Source: Limnanthes douglasii subsp. nivea
Lineage: Eukaryota > Streptophyta > Magnoliopsida > Brassicales > Limnanthaceae
Reading direction: 5' to 3'
DNA: 64,000 bases
Assembly (NCBI GenBank): GCA_036936605.1
Contig: JAUPFV010000001.1
Location: forward strand, 164,448,643 to 164,512,642
The position numbers and the translations under genes were made by a program. How positions within the stretch are numbered: the stretch's first letter is position 1; each line of letters opens with the position of its first letter. Shown here piece by piece: positions 35,175 to 50,470 of this stretch. Below the pieces are notes generated by a model. The model saw only the letters and a list, made by a program, of their open reading frames with translations. It was not told the DNA's origin and ran no database searches.

Positions 35175-35410
35175 GATTCCGAGTGGCCATCTCGGAATCA
35201 GGTGCATTTTTTTTAACAAATTACATCTGATTTCGAGATGGCCACTCGGAATGAGATGTAATTTGTTAAAAAAAATTGCACTTGATTCCGAGAGGCCAGC
35301 TTAGAATCACATGCCTTTTTTAAATTGAAAAACATGTGATTCCAAGACATCATCTCTATATGTTTTTCGGTTAAAAAAAAGCATGTGATTCCGAGATGGC
35401 CTCTCGGAAA
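35175..35410. repeat. Cluster of hairpins built on GATTCCGAG...CTCGGAATC
   Basis: Four palindromic units: 35175-35199 (GATTCCGAG / CTCGGAATC around TGGCCA), 35213-35269 (16-bp perfect outer stem TTAACAAATTACATCT / AGATGTAATTTGTTAA around an inner one), about 35283-35307, and about 35386-35410. Upstream at about 34720, GCTATTTCCTCCATCAT matches the terminal repeat of the MITE at 46671-47550, which itself contains a decayed GATTCTGAG...CTCGGAAC hairpin. The block is probably a related non-autonomous element whose right end is lost. Confidence 0.6.
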
Positions 35411-35514
35411 CACATACTTTCGTTAAAAAAAAACCAAAACAGAATAGAAACAGCCAAATGGTCACAAAATCGAACCAAAATCAAAAACCCTAATGTTTGC
35501 AGCCCTAAAAACCA

Positions 35515-35869
35515 TAATCGAACCCTAATGTTCTACTAGTTAAGAACCCTAACCTAACCGAACAGCCGTAGCCAACTTACCTCAGTCCTTGCCTTGCTTT
35601 AGTGGTAAGTTAATATAAGGGAATAATAAGGCACGAATAATTTAAAAGATGGAAGAGTTAATGGTATTCTTGAAAAATGAAAAAGGTAGAATAAATCGAA
35701 CCCTAATTTTCTACCAGTTAAGAACCCTAACCTAACCGAAGAACCATATCCAACTTACCTGAGTCTTTGCCTTGCTTTAGTGGTAGGTTAATAGAAGTGA
35801 ATAATAAAGTACGAGTAATTTAGAAGATGAAAGAGTTAATGGTATTCTTGACAAATAAAGAAGATAGAA
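35515..35869. repeat. 179-bp direct tandem duplication upstream of the ribosomal protein gene
   Basis: Units 35515-35693 and 35694-35869 share AATCGAACCCTAAT, AGAACCCTAACCTAACCGAA, TTGCCTTGCTTTAGTGGTA and GAGTTAATGGTATTCTTGA. They are about 85-90% identical by eye. Each unit includes AACCCTAA (telo-box-like) motifs. Confidence 0.85.
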
Positions 35870-35972
35870 TAAATGGGTATATGGAAAAAATAACATTATA
35901 ATTTTTTTCTCAAATCATAAAAAAAAAATAAAAAAAAATATGATTGACGAAATAATTTCACCCTTTTACATT

Positions 35973-35978
35973 TGGGCT
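35973..35978 (+). promoter_or_regulatory. Site II-type element (TGGGCT) of the ribosomal protein SA promoter
   Basis: TGGGCY motifs paired with a telo-box are the classical promoter signature of plant ribosomal protein genes. This one lies about 40 bp before the TATA box. Confidence 0.5.
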
Positions 35979-36014
35979 CGTTATTGCCAAATGGCCTAAT
36001 TTAGCCAGAGCAAG

Positions 36015-36022
36015 TATATATA
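36015..36022 (+). promoter_or_regulatory. TATA box of the ribosomal protein SA gene
   Basis: TATATATA 137-144 bp before the ATG, followed by a pyrimidine-rich leader (CTCTCTCACTCCTCTTTTC) typical of ribosomal protein mRNAs. Confidence 0.45.
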
Positions 36023-36045
36023 ACAAAACTAAAAGCATTGAAAAT

Positions 36046-36053
36046 TAGGGTTT
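36046..36053 (+). promoter_or_regulatory. Telo-box (TAGGGTTT)
   Basis: Reverse complement of AAACCCTA, the telo-box of plant translation-machinery genes, near the expected transcription start. Confidence 0.5.
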
Positions 36054-36158
36054 TTTTTCTTGAACCGCATTTATATACACTTAAACCTAAAAGAAGCTCT
36101 CTCACTCCTCTTTTCTCTTTGTCGCTTCATCGAGCTCGATTTAGGTCTTCATCAAGCG

Positions 36159-39000
<2,842 letters not shown>

Positions 39001-39398
39001 TAGAAATAACAAGATAGTTTCTTTATTGAATCTTGAACGAAAACATGTTACTTTTGTTTTAGTCGAGTCATTTTGCTGCTGCTTCTTAGTAACCTAGCAT
39101 CACTAGATAGAAGACGGGTATGAGTTTTGTTTTTATATGTATGGTCCGTAGTACCTGAGTTACTGATTTTGTAGTCCATGCACTTAGTTGCAACTTTAGC
39201 AATTAATTGACTTCTCTTTCATCATTCCAATTCCAATGTGGTACTCTTTCTTTTCGTCCCTAAATACACGTCCTTTTGAAAAATGATTGATACAATTGAC
39301 CGCTTCCATTCTTCGCAAGAAAGTTGACCGATTCCAATCTCCACAAGAAAGTATATAGATTGTCAACTATCCAAATATACTTAATATAAATCGGGCAT

Positions 39399-39486
39399 CG
39401 TTATTTCCTCGACTGTGTTATTATTATTTACAATTTTATATCTCGTTATTTCCTCGACTGTGTTATTATTATTTACAATTTTATAT
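39399..39486. repeat. 45-bp perfect tandem duplication
   Basis: The unit starting CGTTATTTCCTCGACTGTG occurs twice (39399-39443, 39444-39486). A second small duplication of 22 bp, GATTATTTATATATTATTTG, lies at 39737-39780. The rest of 39001-40900 is the gene's 3' flank and AT-rich sequence with nothing recognised. Confidence 0.9.
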
Positions 39487-40947
39487 GTCTGTAATTTATA
39501 CCAATATCTTATTTTCACAATTCTTGGGTGTTTTGGTGGTACGGAATTTTTTAAATTTTTGTCTATCTTTTACTATAAATCTCTTTTTTAAATAAGTTGC
39601 AATTTTACCGTTTAAAAAAAAATGAAAAGGAAAAATAAATAAATGGCCCCGAATTTTTTGAAGAAAATCATTACTAAAATAATATCATTTTGAAATTATA
39701 GGAGATAGTCCAAAAATTTCTAGCAGAAGCATATCTGATTATTTATATATTATTTGCGATTATTTATATATTATTTGCGACGACAAGGCATGTAGAATTA
39801 TCTCCCATGTAAGTGACAATTACTGGTAATTAGATACGTCCTTATCGTTGATAAAATAGAATTATTTCTAAATATATAACTATCATGCAATGCCACAGTA
39901 ATTAAAAATAATATAACTCACGTCATCTACCAAAGATAGGTGGTTTTCTGGAAAAATTATCAAATGGTTTTGGGTTTATCAGTTTTTAATCCATCTATTT
40001 GATACATCTAACAAACTTTTATTTTTAATTAAAAAACTTATTTAGGTTTCATGTATTTAATTCGTCTAACAAATTTTTATTTTTAATTAAAACCCATATT
40101 TAGGTTGACTATAATTTGGATAAATATGGATAAAATTTTGATATAGAGTATCAAGTAATTCAACGTAATTTATAATCAAGTTAAATATTTTATTATTTAA
40201 ATTGAAAATAAAAATAAAAAAGACTATCAAGCTCGTGACTTTTTAGGTAAATATGTGTATTCGAAACAAAATCAAAATAGTTGAATTTTTTTTTTTTATA
40301 AATAATATATATTTTTACTAACATGAAATGGAGTATTTTGGAGATCCTCCTATGTGGGAATAGACGTGTGAGATTGTTAAAAACACGGTCGAAATTACTT
40401 TGCAAAGTTGTTTTTACTTTTAAAAAAAATTATTCCGCGAAGTTATTTTATTTGATGATTTTATTCTTACAAAATTACATAAATAGTCAAATTTACTCTG
40501 TGCGCAAAGTTACCATAATTTTCAAAAAAAAAAATCTAATTCTCTACCATCTCTCTATCTTCTCTAAAAAGAATCTAAAAATTTAAAACTAAAGATAGAC
40601 TAAAATTAAATACTAAAACAAAACTTAACCACAACCACCCAAATCGCCGAAACCAACATAGACCGAAGCCACCCAACTGTTGAAACCGAGAGCCACGACT
40701 ATCCATCCACCGAAATTCACCACATAACCGAATCGAAGCACCATCTCGAGATCGGCGAGTTGATCCACCGAAGAGACTCGAAATCAAAACTACTGTAAGT
40801 TGTTCTTAAATGCGGGAGTTAGGTTTTGGTTAGCAATTAAGGTATTTTTAGGGGTTAGGGTAAATCTTGGGTAGGCGAGGCAGAAGCTTGAAGCTTCCGC
40901 CATGACGGTAGTGTTCTTCGCCACACGGGGGTGTCGATAACTATCTC

Positions 40948-41118
40948 TACGCCATCGTGTGGCGTAGGGATGATTCCCCACGCCATCACAACGGCGTGTG
41001 ATTTTGAGATTACGCCTACGCCACACGTATGGCGTAGGTGGTCATGCCCACGCCATCAATAAGGCGTGGGTATATGGACTTACGCCATCCCTATGGCGTA
41101 CTTCCATATACCCACGCC
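40948..41118. repeat. Array of GC-rich hairpins (ACGCCA...TGGCGT type)
   Basis: Five short palindromes in 171 bp: 40948-40966, 40979-40998, 41016-41037, 41047-41070 and 41081-41100. Each has ACGCC or CACGCC on one arm and GGCGT or GGCGTG on the other. The last is enclosed by a perfect 16-bp stem (41063-41078 with 41103-41118, GGCGTGGGTATATGGA). Base composition is strikingly GC-rich compared with its surroundings. Confidence 0.85.
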
Positions 41119-41292
41119 TTTTTGATAACATGGGATGATCCGGTTACCGGATTAACCCGGGACATTTTTATTTTTGTTGGTTGGTTGTTGTTTTACTCGT
41201 TTGCGCTATTATGTTTCTCTATAAACGCTTCGTTATTGACAATTGATATTTCTTACCAAGCTTGACATTTTTTACGTTTATTATTTCAGGTT

Positions 41293-43322
41293 ATGGATCA
41301 TGGTGGTGCTTCCAGATCCGCGGATGGCTCTCGGACGAAGAGAATAAAGAAGTGGAGTAGGGTATGAGAAGCTGGCCAGCCATTTTTAGTTGCCGATTCA
41401 GCGGTTCCGATGGAGGAGCTGCCTATAGTTTCAGGACCGCATGCTTCTGGATCAATTTCCGCTTCTGCGCTACACTTCATACCACCTTTGGATGGGAGAG
41501 GTAATATTTAAATTTGCATATGACATTTTACTTTGGATTAATTTTAATGTATACTAATATATTTAACTAATATTTTCAGGAGCGCGAGATGCGGTTATAT
41601 GCCCATTATCCTAGCCATAGAGGTTGGAGTTTGACCGCATAGAGTAGGGTGCACACCGTAGTCGACGACACTCCTTTCGGTAGACTCATCAATCCGTTCT
41701 ATTACATGCACACACACTCCAACATGACGGAGTTTTTTTTGGAGTGGTGGCATATGAAGACTAATAGTTTCCATTTCTCGTTCGGAGAGATGATGATCAC
41801 TCTCGACGACGTCCACACCATTTTGGGACTCCTAGTTTAGGGCGAGCTTGCTGTGTACCCGTTATATCTGACAAGACTATGGCCATGCACGAGGGCGCTG
41901 AACTGCTTATGGTGGATGATGTATCCTTCATGATGGAGGTTGAGAAATGCAAGGGCGTCAGTTTGGGGTTTAAATGGCTCCAGAGTAGGTTTCGTGGGCC
42001 AGAGTTCTGCGATGACAGCCCTGATCTCACTGATCTGATGGTACATGCGGCTGCGCGCGCCTATATATTACATATGTTGGGCACCGTTCTATTCCCCGAC
42101 AAGAGTAACATGTACGTTAATTTCAAGTATTTATTTCTGTTCCGTGATCTGATTGAGGAGAGCGTCGATCGTTACTCATGGGGTAGTGTTGTGCTTGCTT
42201 ACTTGTACCACCATCTGGATGAGGCATCCCTTCACGACATGAGGACTATAGCCGAATGTATTATTTTGCTGGACACGTGGATACGAGATCATTTTGTCAT
42301 GCTCCGCCATGTTACTCGTTCTACTTACACCGAGCGCCAGCTCACTATTGCGAGATAGGATACAGCTGCCGCAATATCTGACTCCCGGAACAACCTGCAG
42401 GAGACTGATGTAAGTCTTATTATTTAGTAATGCCAAAACTGTTTTATAGTTTACACTTGGTATCTTTAGTTGAACAAGGTTGAATTGTTTTATATGTGTT
42501 TGTGTACATATTGGTTTGTATTTCAGATATTGTTTGATCATTATCGTGTGATACACGATCATTTTCTGTTCGAACCTATAGCATGGTTTCGAGATGTCGT
42601 ATGTGGTGTAGAGCACTCGCATGGATACTATCCAGAGAAAATTCTAAGGCAATTTGGCCGTGTCCAGAGGCTTATCCCGCAACCTTTGGTGGGTATACAA
42701 TCTAAGTGAATAAGATAACCGAAGACGATGGTATATGCATTCGATGAGGATAGTTGGGTGAACTGGCAGAGCAACACATTGGATCAGGTTTTTAGGAGAG
42801 TGTTGATGAGAGACGAGATGAATTCTTTTTGTGCTCTTGAGTACCTTCTGCTTCGTCAGAGGATTTGCCGGTTTAACCTCATTAATACTCCAATCTACTC
42901 GCTCGATGACTATGTTCACGAGGATTGGGAGGGAGCTATCATCCGACATTTGTGTGCCGGTATGCGTAGGATCTCGTTGTTTTTCCGGATTTAGTGAGTT
43001 TGACCATGATTTTGATCGTCTGACAGTGGCTTACGAGGATGTTGTGCCTACTTCCAGGAGACTTGCTTCGACATACGTTATATTTTTTGGTTGTATCTAC
43101 TTACAAAAAAAAATACAAAGACTTTAACAGATGGAGTTTACGGCTGACGAAGACTACCATATGCTTAAGGCGGTGAGGGTTGCCCGCCGAGAGATGGGGG
43201 AAAATAGTAGCGATGTGTTCCTCATATGGGCCTCAAGGTATGCTATGATTAATTTTCTTCGAAGGATAATATGTGTAAACTATGGGATCAAAATGTGTAG
43301 ACTATGGGAGATACTTCGATGA
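41293..43322 (+). pseudogene. Plant mobile domain (MAIN-like) protein, broken
   Basis: ATG 41293 opens a basic N-terminus (MDHGGASRSADGSRTKRIKK), interrupted by TGA at 41366-41368. A GT donor at 41501 and an AG at 41578-41579 suggest an intron. Then comes a plant mobile domain (PF10536 type): VVDDTPFGRLI, EWWHMKTNSFHFSFGEMMITLDDVHTILGL, a frameshift near 41840, AARAYILHMLGTVLFPDKS, YSWGSVVLAYLYHHL, then GYYPEKILRQFGRVQ and further pieces to 43322. The family includes host genes such as MAIL/MAIN and transposon-carried copies in MULEs. Which it was cannot be told here; no flanking terminal repeats were found. Confidence 0.7.
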
Positions 43323-43329
43323 GAGTTTT

Positions 43330-45790
43330 TAAATAGATACCCTACTTTAATCCTAAAGCAGAATGCCCTATTAACTCAATCCGGAGAAGAATATAGTCTA
43401 TGAATATATTTACAATAAGGAAATGATGCATTCTATTGCATCCACAATGTATGTTATGCTTGAGTGGAACTATGCCTGACCAAGAAACTTCAATATAATG
43501 TTTGGGTTGATTTTGGCATCAATGATGGTTGTTGGCTGAAAATAAGTTACAAAGACTTTCCTAAGTACTGCCTACATGTCCACCACATGAGTCACTCACA
43601 TGATTCTTGCAAAAAAGCTCAAACAAAGGCTCAATTGAATCATATTGGTAACAAGGATGATACATATGAGTTTATGGTCTCCAATACAACTCCACATGCA
43701 CCTTTTAAACTAAAATCAACCATTTTCAAAGATCAGCAGAAGAGAAACTCATTTGATGCTAAGGAAACTACAAACCAAAAGTTAGTTCATTCCAAAAGAA
43801 TAACTTCCCCTTATAAAAGATCAAAGAATTCTCAGCAAAGAACTTCTAATAAGGAGGAACACAAAACACACGTCTAAAATTAATAATATTAATATCTTAA
43901 AGAAGAATAATAGATCTTCCGATGAAGCCGAGATTATTGAAGCCATCCAAAATCTTGAATATGGCTATAATGTTTCTTTTTTTCCTTCACTATAAGAATT
44001 TACCATAGGAGTATTACACTCCAAACCAGGAAAACATTGGCAACCCTCCACTAACTCATATACTCAAAAGAAGAGAAGTAAATAAATAATTCTAGGAATT
44101 GGTGGAAAAAAAACTTAAGAAAGCTAATAGTAGAAAGAAAAAAAAACTGGTAATCAAGTCCCTGTTTGGGACCAGTAAATCGTCCAACAATGTTTAAACT
44201 AATGATTAAGCTCCTCAACTGGAACATCTGTGGTGTCAGTAACAAATATTCTCTTAGAATGCTAAAATTCATCATATAAAAGGAAAGATCAATCTTCTTG
44301 CTTTACAAGAGCCTCTTATTAAATTAAATAACCTGGAAAGCATTATTATTAAGTTAGGTTTCAAGAATCAATTTGTAAATACTACTAACAAAATATGGTT
44401 GATTTAGAGTGATGATTTTGTAGTCAACATTCTTCTTGATCATCAACAGCCCATCCATACTAATATTATACATTCCTCATCTGATAAATTATTCTATAGC
44501 ACTACTGTTTATGCTGAATTCCAAAGAAGGGGCATAACTGGCCTATGAAATACTGAATGGTTGGTTATGGGTGACTTTAACATAATAACTTCATCTGATG
44601 AGCAACTTGGTTGTTCATCCCTCTGCCTTACTAGTACTGAATATTTCGATGAGTTTATTAGTGATTGCTCCCTGGAAAATGTTAGCTATGTTGGTTTGAA
44701 GTTTACTTGGTTTAACAAATCTGAAGAAAACATTTAGATCGTGTTCTTTACAACTCAGCTTGGGCAGATTATTTGAGCAATACAAAAGTTCTTCATATAG
44801 AAAGAACTTGTTCTGACCATACTCTCGTTTTCATTACATTATCTAGTGGAAGGGATCTACCTAAGCATCTTTTCAAATTCATGAACATGTGGTCCTTAAA
44901 CAATGATTTTTTTAATGTCGTGGAAGACAATTGGAATCATGAGTTGAATGGCTACTCTATGTATATATTCTGGAACGAGCTTAAGAGACTCAACGAGGAC
45001 CTTAAAACCCGAAAGAAACAATACTTTGGTAACATATTTGATAAAGTATTGGAAGCTGAGGACTTAGTCAAAAGTTTAAAAGTTAAGCTGCAGATACTAA
45101 TAGTATGGAAAACTGAATAAACCTTTCGAAAGCTAATGCTCTCTATCTCCAAGCCTTGTCCACTGAAAAATCCTATTGTCATAAGAAATTTATTCTAATT
45201 GGTTAAAAAATAGTGACAGGAATACCAAGTTCTATCAAAATTATGTCAAAAAGAAGAGGAGAAAGAACACCAATCAAGGCATAAAAGATGGCTTGGATTG
45301 GATCACTTAAAATTATATTTTGGGAAACTCTACTAAAACATACTTTAAAGAAATTCTAACTACTCTTCCATATCCAAACAAAGATAAAGAGACTATGAGA
45401 TTGAAATAAATATTTTTAACATTATTTCTAAGCTGGTCAGTGAAGAAGATAACAACTTACTTCTCGTTAGTTCTTCTGAAAATAAAATCTACTTCATCAT
45501 CAAGAATCTTAACTCCACCGGTGTTGTAGGCATTGATGGGTTTAATGGTTACTTTTATATCCCATATTGGTAAATAATTAAAAAGGACTTCTGTATAGGA
45601 ATGGTCTCATTTCTTCAATGAATAATATTCCTCATGGTATCTTAGCTACTGGGATCAGCCTTATTCCAAAATCTAGCAACCCTACAACAACGAGAGAATA
45701 TATACCAATTAGCTTGTGCTCTTAGAAAAATATAATCATGTTTGAAATCATCAATAATAGACTGGTAAAGATGACATCTAAAATTATTTT
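43330..45790 (+). pseudogene. L1-type LINE 2, 5' part (ORF1, endonuclease)
   Basis: ORF1 survives at 43464-43877 with a decayed zinc knuckle (KYCLHVHHMSHSHDSC) and a basic tail. The endonuclease region starts near 44205 (LLNWNICGVSNK) and continues with many stops to VLHIERTCSDHTLVF (SDH motif kept) at 44773-44840. The RT start with RPISLCS and INNRLVKMTSKI lies near 45700-45785, where the LINE is broken by an insert. It resumes at about 48095. Confidence 0.7.
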
Positions 45791-48094
45791 TAATGTTGAA
45801 GGTGTCTATGTATTTGACGAGTCAATTCAAGTACATATGGCCCGGAATGTTGTTGGTCCCCGCTTACCAAAAAAATATGAGTTAATTTATATAGTTTGTT
45901 TTGGAAGAGTATGTATTTTTAAGGAAAATTTTAATTTAAAAATCTAAATTAATAACTATATTTAATGAAAATTTTAATTTAAAAATATGAAATAATGACT
46001 ATTTTTAATGAAAATTCTAAATTAAAATGTAGGATAATGACTATTTTTAAAGAGAATTTAAATTTAAATCTTTAAAGAATAACGATTTTAAGCCAAATTT
46101 TAAGTTCAAATATTTATAAATTGGAAGATGTAGTCCGCATCTACATCTCAATCTATTCAAGATTAGAACCATGGATAAAACTCGGTTGATTCTGAAAGTG
46201 TTCTTAGTTTTTTTATTCAATTTTTTTGTAATAATTTGTTTTGATTTTATTTAGTTTGATTTTTCTCTACCAAGTTTGATTTTTTCTTTATCTTTGTCTT
46301 CTTCTATTGTTCAACATTAATGATTTGATTTAAAATTTAATGTATAATTTTTTAGAGATTGTAATTAAATAAATTTAAAAGAATGTAAAAATGAAGAACA
46401 TCAAAGAATATGAAGTTTTTAATTATATAGATTAAAAGAGATAGATTTAATTAAATAAATTAAACAAGATGGATAAAAGGAAGAAGACGGTGATTTTAAT
46501 AAAATAAATTAAAGCATATGGAGGAGAAAATGAAGAACCTAAAACTTAAATAAATAATTAACATTGATAACTCAAATTCAAAGTTACATTTAAATCATAT
46601 TTTTAAAACATTGATAACCCAAATTAATTAGTGAGTACATTTACTTATTTTTTGGTTACCAAATTTCTATGGGTGAAGCTATTTCTCCCATAAAATTTAT
46701 TATTTCCTCCATCATTCATAAAACAAAATCCATATTGTTATTTACTCCATAAAGGAAAATCCTAATTTATCCTTGTTTTAATGTTACAACAAAAACCCAA
46801 ATTTCTCCAATAACTATCCACCTTCACCTCTTCTCTTCTAACCCTAAAAAAACCATAGCCATCAAACAATTTTGAAGCAGCTTCTGGAGTTCCAAAGATA
46901 AAAATCTATCGTTAATCTTATTTTTATTTTAAATATATCGTTAATCTTATTTTTATTTTAAATATATGGGTTGACATATCGAATAAAATCTTTTTTTAAA
47001 TCTATGATTTTTTTTGCATAATGAGTTATAGGAACTCTATATGCAGGTAAAAAAAACTTGTTCATCATTTAATCGAGTTCTTGCATATCGAGTTACTAGT
47101 TTAATCGTTTTTTCAATATCAATTTCTGGTTTAATTATTTCTTTTCATGTATATTGAGTTCAAAATATAGATTTTATGTGGTTTGATTAGTGTCTCTAGA
47201 TTGGGTTCTTTTTTAAAAATTATATGTGATTCTGAGTTCCTGTTTTTTTTTAAAAACAAGTTATACAGAGTGGTTGTCTCGGAACTACGTGTTTTCTTTT
47301 TAAAAAACATGTAATTTTGTGACTAATCTTAAAAATAATTGAGTTTTTATGTTTTTAGTGTTTAATTTTAGAAGTTAAATCATATATTATGATGTGTTTG
47401 TTGTAATAAGGGTTTGATAATGGATAGTGACATCAAATTATAAAATAGAAAGTAAATAAAGGGCAAGAAGGTAAAAACAAGTGTTCAAATTTTTATTAAA
47501 AATTTGAAACGGAGGAAATAATAGATCTTTTGGAGGAAATAGCTTCACCCAATTTATATTTACTTCAATCATATATTTTACAATATATTTTAAAGTATAT
47601 TTTAAATAATAATTTTTATTTTGTTCTTTTATATATTTTAAAATATTATTTAATTAACAATAGATTATGATTTGAATTTATAAAATAATTAATTTTATTT
47701 TTAATATGCTTACATGTTTGATAATCAATACATATTAAAATATTTTTTAATTTTTTTCAATAAAATAATTTAATTATATATTAAAATATTTTTTAAATTT
47801 TTTCAATAAAATGATTTATTTATATTACAGATTTTGTTTGATATTATATATATATTTAAAAATATCTTTTACCTAACAAATTTGATTTTATTTCATCTAT
47901 TTTCAAAACTATCTTTTATATAATATCTTTTATTTTATAAATATATTTTAAAATAATATATTAAGAAATATTAAGATTTATTGCTAGTAGTTGTATACAG
48001 TGAAAGAAACATTTTAAAAAGTAATAACTTAAAATTGATAATGAAACCATTTTACGAGTATAATGGATTTTATAAATTTTGTTTATCCCCCACT
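45791..48094. mobile_element. 2.3-kb AT-rich insert splitting LINE 2
   Basis: LINE reading is lost at about 45790 and regained at about 48095. The insert has no recognisable protein. It contains four decayed copies of a 50-55-bp repeat (AAAATTTTAATTTAAAAAT... ATAATGACTATTTTTAA) at 45915-46090 and the MITE at 46671-47550. I could not define its own ends. Confidence 0.45.
46671..47550. mobile_element. 880-bp MITE, Mutator-like ends
   Basis: Terminal inverted repeats of about 45-50 bp: GGGTGAAGCTATTTCTCC at the left and GGAGGAAATAGCTTCACCC at the right, continuing into TTATTATTTCCTCC on both arms. Flanks AATTTCTAT (46662-46670) and AATTTATAT (47551-47559) form a 9-bp target duplication with one mismatch, the length expected for Mutator-type transposons. 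It holds an internal 29-bp duplication near 46912-46968 and no coding capacity. Confidence 0.8.
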
Positions 48095-50470
48095 TATTTT
48101 GATTCCTAGACCTATCATTGAATTCAAGACAATATTCGCATTGCCAAAGAGCTTATCTATGACTTTAACAGAAATACCAAAGCCGACAATATCCTAATTA
48201 AGGTTGACATGTCAAAGGCTTTTGACAGGATGTCTCACATCTTCGTATCTAAAGTCTTGCAGGTATTTGGTTTTAGTCAATTTCTTTATATATATCATTG
48301 ATAAGTTGATTCAGAATGTGTATGTTTCTATTTTTATTAATGGTAAGTCAAAAGGTTTATTTAAAACCATAAGAGATATGAGACAAGGGGACCTTATCTC
48401 TCCTAGTTTGTTTATTATTGCTGAAGAGGTTTTGGTCAGAGGTCTAACTAGGCTTTTTTACATCAACAAAACCATGAAATTTTCATCTAAAAGCAACATT
48501 GTTATTCTTTATCTAGCTTTTGTTGATTATATCCTTATATTAACCAATGGGAGGCAATATACTATCACTAAACTTGGTATCTTCCTTCAAAAGTATCAGT
48601 ATATTTCGGGGTAGGCCATTAACAAAAACAAAACAAAAATTATAACATCCTCAAACCTCCCTCTCACCAAAATATCCACTATTGTTAACCTTTATGGTTT
48701 CACAAATAGTTTCATCTCTATCTTTTATTTATGTATCACCCTAAACAAAAATAATAGAAATAGAAACTATGACTCATTGTTAAATAAAATTTGGAATAAA
48801 ATTAATAAAACTAAAGACTGAGAGGGTAAAAAGTTATCCTATGAGGGAAGGCTTACCCTAATCAATTATGCATTCATATATACTTAGTGTGATCTTGTTC
48901 TCTTCTTTAAAGTATTATTAAAATAATTGAGAATTATAATAAGTTCTTATAGGGTTCTTCTCAAGATAACCTTAAGATTTATTGGGCTAGTTGGTCTAGG
49001 GTATGTAAGCCCTATTGTGAAGGTGGATTGAATATTAGAGATCTTAATGACATTCATGTCTCTTACTCTTGCAAGGTTTGGTTAATATTTAAAGAGAAGA
49101 ATTCTATTTGGGCTAATTATCTTCACATCACATATTGTAAAGACTATAGCTGAAGCTAAAATAAGATAGGATCTTGGTAAAGGTAATATGAATTTCTTGT
49201 TAGATAATTGGTACATAAATCAGCCTCTAATCAAGTTTGATGACAATACTGATATTGGGTGATATAGGCCTGAAAATGTTAAAGCATTTTGGGAAAATAA
49301 TACATGGAATCTAAATAGACTTATTGACACTTTTCTGCTAATGAAATTCATCAAATTCAGAAACGCTCTATTAAAGACCCATAAGGAAGACTCGATTATT
49401 TTACTCCTTTAAAAAATGACACATATAACTTTAAGGATACATGGAACTTCCTCAAAGTAAAACATGACTTTTTTAGCCTCTTCAACAAGCTCTGGAACTC
49501 TATAACTCTCAAGAAATGTTCTTTTCTACATTGGAGAATCCTTCACAACTGGCTTTCTATTGATTATGTTATTCAGAGGAGACATATTTCTATGACATGC
49601 AAATGCCAATTATGCAATAACTTAGAATCTCCTAATCATCTATTTGTGGCCTGCAAGTATTCTTGGGCTATTTGGTCTTATTTTGCAGGTATATTCAATG
49701 TTAGTATTGGTATTCACATGATTATTTCTCACTTGACTAGAAACTGGTTTTGTTCTTATAAGAAAGATGTTCATGTGTGTTATATTCTGCCTCTTATCAT
49801 ATGATGGGTCATATGACAAGGTAAAACATGACTAAATTTAAAGGCATTACTAACTCATCTATCTTTACAATTAAGTACACTAAACATATTTTGTCTAAAA
49901 TTGATCAATCTAACCTTCTTAAAAAAATACATTGGTGTAAAGACGAATCAGTTGATGCTGTTTTAGGTTGCTACAACCATTTAAAATATGAACACAAGCT
50001 TACCTTCCTCATATGGTATCCTTTTCTCCAAAATAGGCACAAAAGAAAAACAGATGGGTCCTGTCTAGCCAACAGAGAATCAAGTGGTGGTGCCATTCTC
50101 AGATACAATAAGAGGGACATAGCTCAGGGCTGTGGAAATCTCTATGGTAAACTCACTTTACTAATGGATGAAGCAAGAGTATTGATCGATGGTCTTCAAA
50201 TCTGTAAGAACAATAGTTTGTTTAATATTGATATAAAATTGGACTCTTTAATTCTAGTAAACCCGCTATCATCTGGTAATTACCCATGACCTCTAAAGTA
50301 AATTCTAACATATTGTAGACAATTAAGGCATCCATCTATGAACATTGTTCACATAAGCATGGACCAAAATAAAGCAGCATACTGGCTCCCTAAATGGACC
50401 ATGAAATGCAAAATGAAAATGGTGTTCAACAACCTTCAAACCCTAAATTATTAGAGTGCAATCACTCTGC
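48095..50470 (+). pseudogene. LINE 2, 3' part (RT, zinc tail, RNase H)
   Basis: RT motifs: DNIRIAKELIYDFN, LIKVDMSKAFDRM, RQGDLISPSLFI. Then FVDY stands in place of the catalytic FADD, so the enzyme is dead. The Cys-rich tail CQLCNNLESPNHLFVACKYSW is at 49600. RNase H (KTDGSCLANRESSGGAILR, LDSLILVN) is at 50050-50289 with the end piece DQNKAAYWLPKW near 50365. Frameshifts and stops throughout. Closely related in wording to LINE 1. Confidence 0.75.
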
